NCBI GenBank assembly: GCA_900541675.1
Contig: UQKU01000032.1
Coordinates: 1-24,479, forward strand
Direction of reading: 5' to 3'
DNA from: an uncultured Collinsella sp.
GTDB taxonomy: Bacteria; Actinomycetota; Coriobacteriia; Coriobacteriales; Coriobacteriaceae
DNA: 24,479 nucleotides
Positions 14,875 through 22,838 of this stretch are shown piece by piece. Position 1 is the stretch's first letter. Every line of letters starts with the position of its first letter. The notes beneath the pieces were generated by a model. It searched no databases and was not told the DNA's origin. It was given only the letters and a program-made list of their open reading frames with translations. Position numbers and translations under genes: made by a program.

Positions 14875-15192
14875 TTACGCAACAGGCTTAACGTCGTCCA
14901 TGACAACGTTATCCATAGCAGCCCGATTAATCTGGTGAACGTAGATAGAGAGACGAATTGCCGTGCGCGACTCCCCGTTAATGAGGATGTCAGAGAACAC
15001 CGGCGCGCAGGAGACATCAAAGCCGGTCGGAATCAGAAAGCCGCGCGCAATGGCAACGGCCTTGATGGCCTGGTTGACGGCACCGGCGCCGACGCACTGA
15101 ATGTTGACGGGGACGCCATCTTTGACCATGCCGGCAATGGCGCCGGCAACGGACGCGGGCGATGATTTGCTTGATACCTTCAGGCAATCCAT
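14875..15192 (-). CDS. spoVS: SpoVS family protein
   Basis: A 105-residue Alba-fold protein of the stage V sporulation protein S family. The family hallmark is plain: LKVSSKSSPASVAGAIAG (about residues 4-21), then GAGAVNQAIKAVAIARGF (about 35-52), and a final block SDILINGESRTAIRL. Bacillus SpoVS affects septation and sporulation; the biochemical role of the family is not settled. The protein carries about 20 extra residues after the usual end. Start ATG 15192 has AGGAG eight bases upstream. It sits between the GHKL gene and miaB, the same neighbourhood (rny...spoVS...miaB) as in Bacillus, although this lineage is not thought to sporulate. Confidence 0.92.
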   Translation of the reverse strand: MDCLKVSSKSSPASVAGAIAGMVKDGVPVNIQCVGAGAVNQAIKAVAIARGFLIPTGFDVSCAPVFSDILINGESRTAIRLSIYVHQINRAAMDNVVMDDVKPVA

Positions 15193-15206
15193 GAAGAAAC
15201 TCCTGC

Positions 15207-15260
15207 GTTTAAAAGTACGTTTTAACTGCAATAACTGTATCGTACCGAGCGGACTCGGTA
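15207..15260 (-). promoter_or_regulatory. two inverted repeats in the GHKL-spoVS gap
   Basis: The 74-base gap before spoVS contains a perfect 7-bp hairpin TACCGAG / CTCGGTA with a 4-base loop (15243-15260) just after the GHKL stop. It also contains a near-palindrome GTTTAAAA / TTTTAAC (15207-15226) immediately before the spoVS ribosome binding site. They may act as an mRNA processing or stability hairpin and an operator. No clear promoter is seen. Confidence 0.4.
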
Positions 15261-15266
15261 AAGATT

Positions 15267-16352
15267 TTATTCCTCTTTGGCAAGATCGAACGTCACCGTG
15301 ATGCGATCACGCGAAACGCGAATCTTAGGGTCGCCGCACAGATTGAGGTAATACCGGGCAGCGAGGTCGTTAAAGTCACGCTCGACCGCACGCGAAAACT
15401 GCGCCATATCATCCTTGGCGATGCGAAGACCTCGACGGTCCTTGGCAAGATCGACGGGAGCCGGCGCATGCGAGGTGGAATCACGCTCGCGCAGCAGGCG
15501 CGCGGTCACGCCGCGAACGGGCTTAATCTGTCCCGACAGAATACGGTGGGCAGTGCGCTCGGACATCTCGAGACCCAACCCGGAGCAGATCCGGATAAAG
15601 TCCTCGGCATCCGAGGCAAGGCCCAAACGATCGATAACCGGAAGCTCGCACTCGTCATCGATAAAGAGCAGGCGCGACGTATCGAGACGACTCGAAGCCT
15701 GAGCGTACAGGGTCGCAGCGATCTCGGACGGAGAGCCCAGATACACATCGCAGCAACGCAGCTCCTCAAGGGCAAACTCACACGCAGCGCGAATGATGTT
15801 GTGAGGACCGCGAGCGCATACATAGCGGCCGTCTTCGTCTTTAACCGCCTGAGGCCAGCTCGACTGGTCGGCGCGCTCACCCAAGCGATCGGTAGCAACG
15901 CACACCTTAAACGCGGAGCCCAAATCGACGCCCGATGTAACAACGCGTGCCTCATCCGTGTTCTGCTTGATAGAGAACAACGCCATACCACGACCGTGAA
16001 CACCCCAACGGTCCATTTTCATGCTCTCGAGCTTGGAGGTGACACGGGCATCGAAGATACGCTCCTGCATATCCTGCGGCACACCCGAACCGTTATCTAG
16101 GAAGAGGAGGGTGCGAACACCCTCCTCCTTGGTCGTGGCAAGATAGACCTTATCGGCTCCGGCATCGCGAGCATTGCGCAGCATCTCGATGACAATGTCC
16201 TCTACATACTGAATGTCATGCTTCGCTTGACGGCGCTCGGCCTCCGAAACGCGGAGGCGGACATACCCCTCGCCAAGGTTTTCCTCGACGCGAAGGTTGC
16301 CCTCCCCCGACATCGACGCGATAAAAGAGATGAGCTCGTTCGCGTCGTTCAT
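15267..16352 (-). CDS. GHKL-fold ATP-binding protein of unknown function
   Basis: A 361-residue cytoplasmic protein with a GHKL (gyrase / Hsp90 / histidine kinase / MutL) ATP-binding domain in its N-terminal 160 residues. The N box is IEMLRNARDAGAD (Glu56, Asn60), G1 is DNGSGVP (86-92) and G2 is GVHGRGMALF (117-126). There is no dimerisation-histidine domain or membrane segment, so it is not an ordinary sensor kinase; the N-box sequence is closer to MutL/Hsp90-type ATPases. The C-terminal 200 residues match nothing I recognise. ATG 16352 lies one base beyond the rny stop, indicating coupling; a GTG at 16376 inside rny is less likely. In Bacillus the corresponding place between rny and spoVS is held by ymdB. 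Confidence 0.75.
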   Translation of the reverse strand: MNDANELISFIASMSGEGNLRVEENLGEGYVRLRVSEAERRQAKHDIQYVEDIVIEMLRNARDAGADKVYLATTKEEGVRTLLFLDNGSGVPQDMQERIFDARVTSKLESMKMDRWGVHGRGMALFSIKQNTDEARVVTSGVDLGSAFKVCVATDRLGERADQSSWPQAVKDEDGRYVCARGPHNIIRAACEFALEELRCCDVYLGSPSEIAATLYAQASSRLDTSRLLFIDDECELPVIDRLGLASDAEDFIRICSGLGLEMSERTAHRILSGQIKPVRGVTARLLRERDSTSHAPAPVDLAKDRRGLRIAKDDMAQFSRAVERDFNDLAARYYLNLCGDPKIRVSRDRITVTFDLAKEE

Positions 16353-16353
16353 G

Positions 16354-17904
16354 TTATTTAGCGATATCGACGGCACGGCTCTCGCGAATCACGACAACGC
16401 GCACCTGACCGGGATACTCCATCTCTTCCTCGATCTGATGGGCGATATCGTGCGCAAGCACCGTGGACTGGGCATCGGAGATCTTGTCCGGTTGAACCAT
16501 GACATGAACCTCGCGACCGGCCTGCATGGCATAGGTACGCTCGACGCCGTCGTGAGAGTTGGCGATCTCCTCGAGCTTCTCAAGGCGCTTAATGTAATTC
16601 TCGGCCGACTCGCGGCGGGCACCGGGACGAGAAGCGGAGACGGCATCGGCGGCCTGGACCAGAACGTCGAGCACCGTGTTGGGGTCGACATCGGCATGAT
16701 GGGCCTCGATCGCGTGGACGATAACGGGCTTCTCGCCATAACGGCGGGCAAGCTCGGCGCCAATGACGGCATGCGGACCCTCAACGTCATGGTCGATGGC
16801 CTTGCCCAGGTCGTGCAGAAGACCGGCACGCTTGGCGGTCACAACGTCCAGACCAAGCTCGGAGGCCATAACGCCGCACAGGTCAGAAACCTCAAGCGAG
16901 TGCTGCAGAACGTTCTGACCAAACGAGGTGCGGTAGCGAAGAGCACCCAGGGTCTTGACGATCTCGGGATGCAGGTCGTGGATACCGGTATCGAAGGCGG
17001 CCTGCTCGCCAGCCTCGCGCACACGCTGCTGAACCAAATCGGCGGCCTTGTGATACATCTCCTCGATGCGGGCGGGGTGAATGCGGCCGTCTGCAATGAG
17101 GTTCTCGAGCGCCACGCGGGCAGTCTCACGACGGACCGGATCGAAGCTCGAGAGCACAACGGTCTCGGGGGTGTCGTCAATCACGAGGTTGACGCCAGAC
17201 ACCTGCTCAAAGGTGCGGATGTTACGACCCTCACGACCGATGATGCGACCCTTGAGGTCATCGGAGGGAATATGCACGGAAGTGACGGTGACCTCGGCGG
17301 TATGGTCGGCGGCGCAACGCTGAATCGCCAGGGAGAGAATCTCCTGGGCGGTCTTGTGGCACTCGGCGCGGACCTGCTGCTCAGACTCACGGATGATGGT
17401 GGCCGCCTCGTGGGTAACCTCGCCGCGGACCTTGTCGAGCAACTCCTTGTGAGCATCCTCACGCGTAAGGTCGGCAATACGCTCGAGCTCGGAAGTCTGC
17501 TTGGCGCAGAGCTCCTCAAGCTCGCGAGAGCGCTTCTCGACCTGACCGGCCTGGCTGGACAGCTGATGCTCGCGCTTATCGAGCGCATCGTTGCGACGAT
17601 CGAGCGATTCCTCGCGCTGCATCACACGATTTTCGAGCGTGCGAATCTCACTCTTACGCTGCTTGTCCTCGGCCTCGGCGGCCTGCTTATTCTTGATGAT
17701 CTCTTCCTTGGCCTCGAGCAGAGCCTCTTTTTTGAGGGTCTCGGCCTGACGCTTTGCATCACCGATCAGGGACTCTGCCTGCGCGTGTGCCGACTGGATC
17801 TTTTCGTCGGCCTCGTGAAGACTACCCTGCTTGGCGGTGCGCATGTAGGCAATGGCGGCGATGGCACCCAAAACGAGGCCAACGAGCGCTGCAATGATAG
17901 GCAT
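16354..17904 (-). CDS. rny: ribonuclease Y
   Basis: A 516-residue membrane-anchored endoribonuclease that starts mRNA decay. Residues 1-20 form the membrane anchor (IIAALVGLVLGAIAAIAY). A long Glu/Lys/Gln/Ala-rich coiled coil runs to about 200. A KH RNA-binding domain follows (GRIIGREGRNIRTFE, about 218-232). The HD metal-dependent catalytic domain carries LLHDLGKA (His-Asp pair, about 363-370) and AHHADV. Length fits the family. The start is ATG 17904, five bases after AAGGAG; a GTG six bases earlier overlaps that site and is rejected. A promoter lies at 18071-18099, giving a leader of about 160 bases with two hairpins. It leads the rny-GHKL-spoVS-miaB-miaA-hflX unit. Confidence 0.96.
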   Translation of the reverse strand: MPIIAALVGLVLGAIAAIAYMRTAKQGSLHEADEKIQSAHAQAESLIGDAKRQAETLKKEALLEAKEEIIKNKQAAEAEDKQRKSEIRTLENRVMQREESLDRRNDALDKREHQLSSQAGQVEKRSRELEELCAKQTSELERIADLTREDAHKELLDKVRGEVTHEAATIIRESEQQVRAECHKTAQEILSLAIQRCAADHTAEVTVTSVHIPSDDLKGRIIGREGRNIRTFEQVSGVNLVIDDTPETVVLSSFDPVRRETARVALENLIADGRIHPARIEEMYHKAADLVQQRVREAGEQAAFDTGIHDLHPEIVKTLGALRYRTSFGQNVLQHSLEVSDLCGVMASELGLDVVTAKRAGLLHDLGKAIDHDVEGPHAVIGAELARRYGEKPVIVHAIEAHHADVDPNTVLDVLVQAADAVSASRPGARRESAENYIKRLEKLEEIANSHDGVERTYAMQAGREVHVMVQPDKISDAQSTVLAHDIAHQIEEEMEYPGQVRVVVIRESRAVDIAK

Positions 17905-17939
17905 GCTCACTCCTTTTTATGGATTCGTTACACAGCAAA

Positions 17940-17965
17940 GCGAACCGTCCTTACGAACGGCTCGC
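17940..17965 (-). other. hairpin in the rny leader
   Basis: GCGAGCCGT and ACGGTTCGC pair over 9 bp (one G-T wobble on the minus-strand RNA) with an 8-base loop, 36 bases before the rny start. It could be a processing or autoregulation site for the leader; Bacillus-type data for such autocontrol are not assumed. Confidence 0.4.
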
Positions 17966-18026
17966 GACATTTGAGTAATATGGGCGCAGCTTATGCGGGT
18001 CGGATACAGATAAACATATAAACAAA

Positions 18027-18041
18027 CTCATCACAGATGAG
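18027..18041. other. short palindrome in the rny leader
   Basis: CTCATC and GATGAG form a perfect 6-bp inverted repeat with a 3-base loop, about 25-40 bases downstream of the predicted rny transcription start. Either a small hairpin or a protein site. Confidence 0.35.
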
Positions 18042-18070
18042 CACATATCACAAAGCAAATGACGGTATTT

Positions 18071-18099
18071 ATCCTACGTTGAACCGCAACAACTGTCAA
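18071..18099 (-). promoter_or_regulatory. rny promoter
   Basis: On the minus strand TTGACA (18099-18094) and TAGGAT (18076-18071) are separated by exactly 17 bases. This is the strongest promoter-like sequence in the 257-base gap between recX and rny, and implies that rny is transcribed independently of the SOS-regulated recA-recX unit. Confidence 0.75.
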
Positions 18100-18161
18100 A
18101 TAAACGCACCCGGCACGGCGCCAATCGAGCGGTGAACGGCAAGGGCGTAACAGGTGCACGT

Positions 18162-18854
18162 TTACACGGCACACTCCTCGCTTAAGGCATCGAGACGCGC
18201 CTTAACGGCATCGGCGGCGATGTGATACGAAAAACCCTTACCCATCAAAAACCTGACGAGCTTTTCGAAGGCACGTACCTCGGGAACGCGACGTTTAGCG
18301 AGCAAGGCTGAAGCGCGGGCCATGTCATCATCAACGGCAAAATAAGCCTCGGGATACCCGGGGATATCGTCAAGCACGACATGACGACGCTTGAGCTCAA
18401 CCTCGATCTTGCGCTGTCCCCAGCCGCGACGTTTGCGCTCTTCGATAAAGTACGAGCAAAAACGGTTCTCGTCCAAAAATCGATACTCGGTCGCTCGAGC
18501 AACGGCAAAATCGATCGCAGGCTGTCGAAAGCCATAGCGAGCCAACTTATCCCGTACCTCGCCCGTGGCATGATCGCGACGCGAAAGCATCTCGGTCACC
18601 ATGGTGAGCGCACATTTGCGTTCGATAAGCTGCACCGCCTCGCGAAAGTCATCCCAATCACAGGGAAGATCGGGGCGGTTCTTAACGTACAGGCGCGCCA
18701 CGCGCACGGGAATCCAAATGGAACGTTCGAAACCGCCCTCAAGATCGCAATCGATATGCGCACAGGGCTTTTTAGACGCATAACCGCTCGAGAACGAGGA
18801 GGCCGCTTTCTTATCGGGAAAGACGACCGTGGCCTCGGTCACCGTATACGACAT
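18162..18854 (-). CDS. recX: regulatory protein RecX
   Basis: A 230-residue modulator that binds in the RecA filament groove and limits its activity. The RecX three-helix repeats are visible from about residue 78: AVQLIERKCALTMVTEMLSRRD, LARYGF, FLDENRFCSYFIEERKRRGWG, and KLVRFLMGKGF near the C-terminus. About 70 N-terminal residues precede the first repeat (FPDKKAASSF, SIWIPVRVARLY) and make it longer than many RecX proteins. It starts 11 bases after recA and has only a weak ribosome binding site, so translation probably depends on coupling to recA. It is thus expected to share recA's LexA-controlled promoter. Confidence 0.88.
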   Translation of the reverse strand: MSYTVTEATVVFPDKKAASSFSSGYASKKPCAHIDCDLEGGFERSIWIPVRVARLYVKNRPDLPCDWDDFREAVQLIERKCALTMVTEMLSRRDHATGEVRDKLARYGFRQPAIDFAVARATEYRFLDENRFCSYFIEERKRRGWGQRKIEVELKRRHVVLDDIPGYPEAYFAVDDDMARASALLAKRRVPEVRAFEKLVRFLMGKGFSYHIAADAVKARLDALSEECAV

Positions 18855-18865
18855 GTCGGCATCCG

Positions 18866-20014
18866 CTACTCGTCGTCATCGTCGAGCATCGCGGAGCCAT
18901 CGATGGCGTACAGCTCATCAAACTCCTCGGGGGCGGGCTGATTGGTCAACTCAACCTCGGAGGGGGCATCATCGTCATACTCAAGGCCGCAGGCAAGGCG
19001 AACCTTGTGCTCGATCTCGTCGGCGCAATCGGGGTGCTCGCGCAGGAACGTCTTGGCGGCCTCGCGACCGTTGCCGAGCTTGTCCTCACCATAGGCAAAC
19101 CAGGACCCCATCTTTTTGCAGATACCGCACTCGACAGCCATATCCAGAATCGAGCCCTCTTTGGAGATGCCGGTGCCGTACATGATGTCAAACTCAGCCG
19201 AGCGGAACGGAGCGGCCACCTTGTTCTTAACAACCTTGGCACGCACGCGATTGCCGATAACCTCGTCCTTGAGCTTGATGGTATCGATTTTGCGAATATC
19301 GATTCGCACGGAAGAGAAGAACTTGAGCGCACGGCCGCCCGTGGTGGTCTCGGGGTTACCGAACATGACGCCGATCTTCTCGCGCAGCTGGTTAATGAAG
19401 ATGCAGGTCGTGTTGGACTTGGCAAGCGAGCCGGCAAGCTTGCGGAGCGCCTGGCTCATCAAGCGAGCCTGCAGACCCACCGTCGTGTCACCGATCTCGC
19501 CCTCGATCTCGGCACGCGGAGTCAAGGCGGCAACAGAGTCGACGACGATGGCGTCGATGGCGCCGGAGCGCACAAGCATATCGACGATCTCGAGCGCCTG
19601 CTCGCCCGTATCGGGCTGGGAAATCAAGACCTCATCGATATCGACGCCGATTCGCGCGGCATAGGTGGGATCAAGCGCGTGCTCGGCATCGATAAATGCC
19701 ACAACGCCGCCCATGGCCTGCGCCTCTGCAAGGATCTCGAGCGAAAGCGTTGTCTTACCGGAGGACTCGGGGCCATAAATCTCGACGATACGGCCGCGCG
19801 GAACGCCGCCGATACCCAAGGCGGCATCGAGCGCCAGAGAGCCCGTCGGAATAGCCTCGACCTCGAGCTCCGGACCGCCGTCGCCATACCTCATAATAGA
19901 GCCCTGGCCGAACTTCTTCTCGATCTCGGCCTTGGTGGTGGCGATCATATCGTCGCGCTCTTTACCCGTCGTGCGTGCATGAACGGTACGTACGGGACCT
20001 GAATTCTTGGCCAT
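18866..20014 (-). CDS. recA: recombinase RecA
   Basis: A 382-residue DNA strand-exchange ATPase and coprotease for LexA. Walker A is GPESSGKT (81-88); Walker B lies at about IVVDSVAAL; the DNA-binding loop 2 region and the segment FINQLREKIGVMFGNPETT are intact. The N-terminus has about 25 extra residues before the usual IEKKFGQGSI, and the C-terminal tail is acidic (DDDDE), as usual. Start ATG 20014 has AGGAGG well placed; seven additional in-frame codons upstream lack one. It is cotranscribed with recX from the LexA-box promoter at 20045-20073 and is separated from cinA by a terminator. Confidence 0.98.
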   Translation of the reverse strand: MAKNSGPVRTVHARTTGKERDDMIATTKAEIEKKFGQGSIMRYGDGGPELEVEAIPTGSLALDAALGIGGVPRGRIVEIYGPESSGKTTLSLEILAEAQAMGGVVAFIDAEHALDPTYAARIGVDIDEVLISQPDTGEQALEIVDMLVRSGAIDAIVVDSVAALTPRAEIEGEIGDTTVGLQARLMSQALRKLAGSLAKSNTTCIFINQLREKIGVMFGNPETTTGGRALKFFSSVRIDIRKIDTIKLKDEVIGNRVRAKVVKNKVAAPFRSAEFDIMYGTGISKEGSILDMAVECGICKKMGSWFAYGEDKLGNGREAAKTFLREHPDCADEIEHKVRLACGLEYDDDAPSEVELTNQPAPEEFDELYAIDGSAMLDDDDE

Positions 20015-20044
20015 GAATAGCCCTCCTCTTAACAACCTGAAACG

Positions 20045-20073
20045 ATAATAAACGAACGGCTGTTCGTGGTCAA
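20045..20073 (-). promoter_or_regulatory. recA promoter with a perfect LexA box
   Basis: On the minus strand TTGACC (20073-20068) and TATTAT (20050-20045) are 17 bases apart. The spacer holds CGAACGGCTGTTCG (20053-20066), a perfect match to CGAACNNNNGTTCG. LexA binding here would block polymerase. The predicted start leaves a leader of only about 25 bases before the recA ATG. Confidence 0.88.
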
Positions 20074-20112
20074 CCGTTCAGATTCATCATATGCACCCGA
20101 CCATTCCAAAAC

Positions 20113-20145
20113 CCGACCAAACGTCAACCAATCACCGACCAAACG
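20113..20145 (-). repeat. two 11-base direct repeats upstream of the recA promoter
   Basis: CGTTTGGTCGG occurs at 20145-20135 and at 20123-20113 on the minus strand, with a 22-base period (two helical turns). They lie 40-72 bases upstream of the -35 element. Their spacing would suit a cooperative activator, but no regulator is known to me. Confidence 0.55.
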
Positions 20146-20240
20146 CTTGACCATGGCAATCACAAATAGAGGTGCACGAATAAATTTAGGCCTTGTACCA
20201 GCGCTAACACCAATACCGTCAAAGGTCCCTATCTCCACAA

Positions 20241-20264
20241 TTAAGGGGCCCTAAGGCCCCTTAA
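20241..20264 (-). terminator. terminator after cinA
   Basis: A perfect 10-bp stem TTAAGGGGCC / GGCCCCTTAA with a 4-base loop lies 7 bases past the cinA stop codon. The A/T-rich stem ends give a short T-rich tail on the minus strand. It probably ends the rodZ-yajQ-rimO-pgsA-cinA transcript before the recA promoter. Confidence 0.75.
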
Positions 20265-20271
20265 ACCACGT

Positions 20272-20802
20272 CTATTCCATAGAATTGAGCACGCGGACAA
20301 TGCGCTCCAAGGCCTCCGCGACCGCATGGGCACGAACGCACGACCGATCGCCCTCGTAATGACAGCGCGCAGACTCGACAACCGGCGCTCCCCCATCGGC
20401 CGCGCGATACGCCCAGCCAATAAAGAACGTACCGGCGGGGTCTTGCTCGGTGCCGCCGCCGGGCCCAGCATAGCCCGTTGCGCTTACGGCTATATCGCTC
20501 TGATAAAGGTCCAGCGAGCCCGCGGCCATCTCACGCGCCGTCTGGTGCGACACGGCGCTAAACCGATCGAGCGTTTCCTGCTCGACGCCAAGCACGCGAT
20601 GTTTGATCTCATCGCAGTAGGTCACCGCACCGCCACGAAGCACCGCCGAGGCACCCGGGATATCGGCAATCGTCGAGGCGATCATGCCCGCCGTCAGCGA
20701 CTCCGCCGTCGACACCGTCACACCACGGGCACTCGCGTGCTCGACAATATCGCGCGCCAACTCCTCGTTGTTTGCGGCGATCTGCAAATAAGACTCCGTC
20801 AT
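20272..20802 (-). CDS. CinA C-terminal family protein (nicotinamide-nucleotide amidohydrolase, PncC type)
   Basis: A 176-residue stand-alone CinA C-terminal domain; the N-terminal molybdopterin-binding-like domain found in full CinA is absent. Typical segments are VSTAESLTAGMIA (about 29-41), GAVTYCDEIKHRVLGV (about 59-74), SHQTAREMA and ATGYAGPGGGT (about 108-118). Such proteins deamidate nicotinamide mononucleotide to nicotinic acid mononucleotide in NAD recycling. Start is uncertain: ATG 20802 or GTG 20808. It follows the pgsA stop within about a dozen bases. Placement between pgsA and recA matches many bacteria (pgsA-cinA-recA). Confidence 0.88.
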   Translation of the reverse strand: MTESYLQIAANNEELARDIVEHASARGVTVSTAESLTAGMIASTIADIPGASAVLRGGAVTYCDEIKHRVLGVEQETLDRFSAVSHQTAREMAAGSLDLYQSDIAVSATGYAGPGGGTEQDPAGTFFIGWAYRAADGGAPVVESARCHYEGDRSCVRAHAVAEALERIVRVLNSME

Positions 20803-20814
20803 ACCCACCAGGAC

Positions 20815-21453
20815 CTAGACCGAAAAGACGATCTTACGGCAGTTCCAGAAGTACTGGGCACCCGAGACAATGGTCAAAATCACGGCGATGACGTACAGGA
20901 AGCGCGACACCGAATAGACACCGAGCAGCAGCGACACCGGCCCCAGCTGAAGGCCGGCCATCGCAAAGACGCACAGATAGCCGCAGATAGAGACCATCGT
21001 GGTCGCCGTCTTATACTTGCCGAGCTTATCGGCAGCAACGACCACACCGGCAGCACTTGCGACCATACGAAGGGCGCTCACCAACAGCTCACGGAACAGG
21101 ATAATGAACACGGACCACACGGTCACCGCGCCAAAATCCAGGAACAGCAGCAGGGCCGAGAACACCAGCAGCTTGTCGGCGATGGGGTCCAAGAACTTGC
21201 CGAAATCGGTGATCTCGTTGCGCGAGCGCGCCAGATAGCCGTCGACCTTATCGGTGCACGACAGGATCACATACAAAATGAAGGCAGCGGCGGCGAGCGG
21301 GCCGTCGAAGGTGCTCCAGTCCGTACCGGCAACGCATGCGTGAGACAGGGCCGAGACGATCATGAACACCGGGATAAAGACGATGCGAACGCACGTCACG
21401 ATGTTGGCGGGCGTCCAAACACTCGTCAGTTCCTTATTGCTCTCGTTTGCCAC
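20815..21453 (-). CDS. pgsA: CDP-diacylglycerol--glycerol-3-phosphate 3-phosphatidyltransferase
   Basis: A 212-residue integral membrane enzyme of phosphatidylglycerol synthesis that joins CDP-diacylglycerol and glycerol 3-phosphate. The complete signature DGx2ARx8Gx3Dx3D is seen: DGYLAR, then GKFLDPIAD (about residues 70-92). About five or six membrane helices follow the usual pattern. It starts at GTG 21453, with AGGAGAG shortly before; no nearby ATG is suitable. It lies 9 bases after rimO. Assignment to PgsA rather than another phosphatidyltransferase rests on the rimO-pgsA-cinA-recA context and the close motif match. Confidence 0.9.
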   Translation of the reverse strand: MANESNKELTSVWTPANIVTCVRIVFIPVFMIVSALSHACVAGTDWSTFDGPLAAAAFILYVILSCTDKVDGYLARSRNEITDFGKFLDPIADKLLVFSALLLFLDFGAVTVWSVFIILFRELLVSALRMVASAAGVVVAADKLGKYKTATTMVSICGYLCVFAMAGLQLGPVSLLLGVYSVSRFLYVIAVILTIVSGAQYFWNCRKIVFSV

Positions 21454-21462
21454 GACGCTCTC

Positions 21463-22812
21463 CTACTCCACAACATGACCGATAAGCTCATAGCAGAAGC
21501 TATCGGTAAACTCGACAGTCAGAATATCGCCCACGGACGCCTCGCTGGCATCCAGATGCACCGCGCCATCGGAATCGGGCGCCTGGAACCAGGCGTGACC
21601 GATCAGCTCGGCGCCGTCCTCGGTCTCCTCAATGCCATCGACGATTACCTGGGCGCGCTCGCCCACATGGGCCGCCGTGGCGGCAAAACCGAGCGACTCG
21701 GCCAGATCCATGGCCTCCTGGGCGCGCTCGAGCTTGACCTCCTCATCGACCTGGCCCTCCATCTTGGCGGCCAGGCTGCCCTCCTCACGCGAGTAGGCAA
21801 AGACGCTCGTGTAGTCAAAGCCGACGGTGTCCATAAAGTCGATAAGATCGCGGAACTCGTCGTCGGTCTCGGTCGGGAAGCCAACCATGGCCGTGGAGCG
21901 AATCACAATACCGGGGATGCGCTCGCGAAGGTCGCGGAACAGATCCTCGAGCTCCTGGCGCGAACCGGAGCGGCGCATGGCCTTAAGGATGCGCGCATCG
22001 CAGTGCTGTACGGGGATATCGATATAGGGCAGCACCTCGGGCGTATCGCGAATCGTCTCGATAAGCTCGTCGGTCATGCCCTCGGGCTGCAGATAGAGCA
22101 CGCGGACCCAGACGTTATGCGGGCGCACAGCCTCGGCGACGGCACGCAGCAGCTGCGCCAGATTGTGCGGCGAGCCCTCTGCGACGTCCTCGTCGGCAAA
22201 GTCGGTGCCCCAAATGCCCGTGTCCTGGCCGATCAGCACGATCTCGCGCACACCGCCGGCAACCAGGTCACGCACCTCGGAGATAATGCTCTCGGCATTG
22301 CGCGAATGATAGCGACCGCGAATATAGGGGATCATGCAGAAGCTGCAAAAACGATTGCAGCCATCGGAAATCTTTACGTAGGCAACGGCACCCTCGACGG
22401 TACGCTTGACCTGCGGGATATAGGCCGCGATCTCGCGCTCCACACCCAGTACGCCATCGATGACAGAGACGATACCGTCTTCCTCATCGGCCTTCACAAA
22501 GGCCGCGACCTCGGGAAGCTCGTCGGGCAGGTCGTCGCCGTAACGAGACGGCACGCAACCGCACATGACGATGGGGCAGGCGCGAACGCCGTCCTGCACC
22601 TCGTTAGCGAGCTCGAGTGTGGTCTCGATGCTCTCGGACGTCGCCGAGGCGAGAAACGAGCACGTGTTGACGATAGCGATATCGGCATCCTGCGGATCGA
22701 ATGCCTCCTCGTAGCCCGCAGCGGTCAGCAGCGAACGCATGCGGTCGGTATCGACCTCGTTCTTGGCGCAGCCAAGCGTGATATAGAGTACAGAACCCAA
22801 CGGAGTATCCAT
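21463..22812 (-). CDS. rimO: ribosomal protein S12 methylthiotransferase RimO
   Basis: A 449-residue radical-SAM enzyme that methylthiolates an aspartate of ribosomal protein S12. The N-terminal auxiliary-cluster cysteines appear in LGCAKNEVD (Cys15), NTCSF and CGCVPSR. The radical SAM motif is CNRFCSFC, followed by IPYIRGRYHSR, and VLIGQDTG-type residues follow. A TRAM domain forms the last 65 residues. LGCAKNEVDTD and SDGCNRFC distinguish it from the related MiaB at 13.4-14.8 kb. The start ATG 22812 is preceded by AAAGGA at somewhat long spacing (about 11 bases). It is in the rodZ-yajQ-rimO-pgsA-cinA unit. Confidence 0.95.
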   Translation of the reverse strand: MDTPLGSVLYITLGCAKNEVDTDRMRSLLTAAGYEEAFDPQDADIAIVNTCSFLASATSESIETTLELANEVQDGVRACPIVMCGCVPSRYGDDLPDELPEVAAFVKADEEDGIVSVIDGVLGVEREIAAYIPQVKRTVEGAVAYVKISDGCNRFCSFCMIPYIRGRYHSRNAESIISEVRDLVAGGVREIVLIGQDTGIWGTDFADEDVAEGSPHNLAQLLRAVAEAVRPHNVWVRVLYLQPEGMTDELIETIRDTPEVLPYIDIPVQHCDARILKAMRRSGSRQELEDLFRDLRERIPGIVIRSTAMVGFPTETDDEFRDLIDFMDTVGFDYTSVFAYSREEGSLAAKMEGQVDEEVKLERAQEAMDLAESLGFAATAAHVGERAQVIVDGIEETEDGAELIGHAWFQAPDSDGAVHLDASEASVGDILTVEFTDSFCYELIGHVVE

Positions 22813-22838
22813 GTTGGAGAGCGGTCCTTTCGAGTAAA

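Noticed and set aside
16297..18021. A 574-codon open frame antisense to rny
   Set aside because: It is antisense to a complete RNase Y with all its domains; the long frame is a codon-bias shadow.
18094..18161. A possible terminator after recX (GCGCC / GGTGC stem with TTTATTT)
   Set aside because: The stem is only about five pairs with a wobble and overlaps the rny -35 region; too weak to list.
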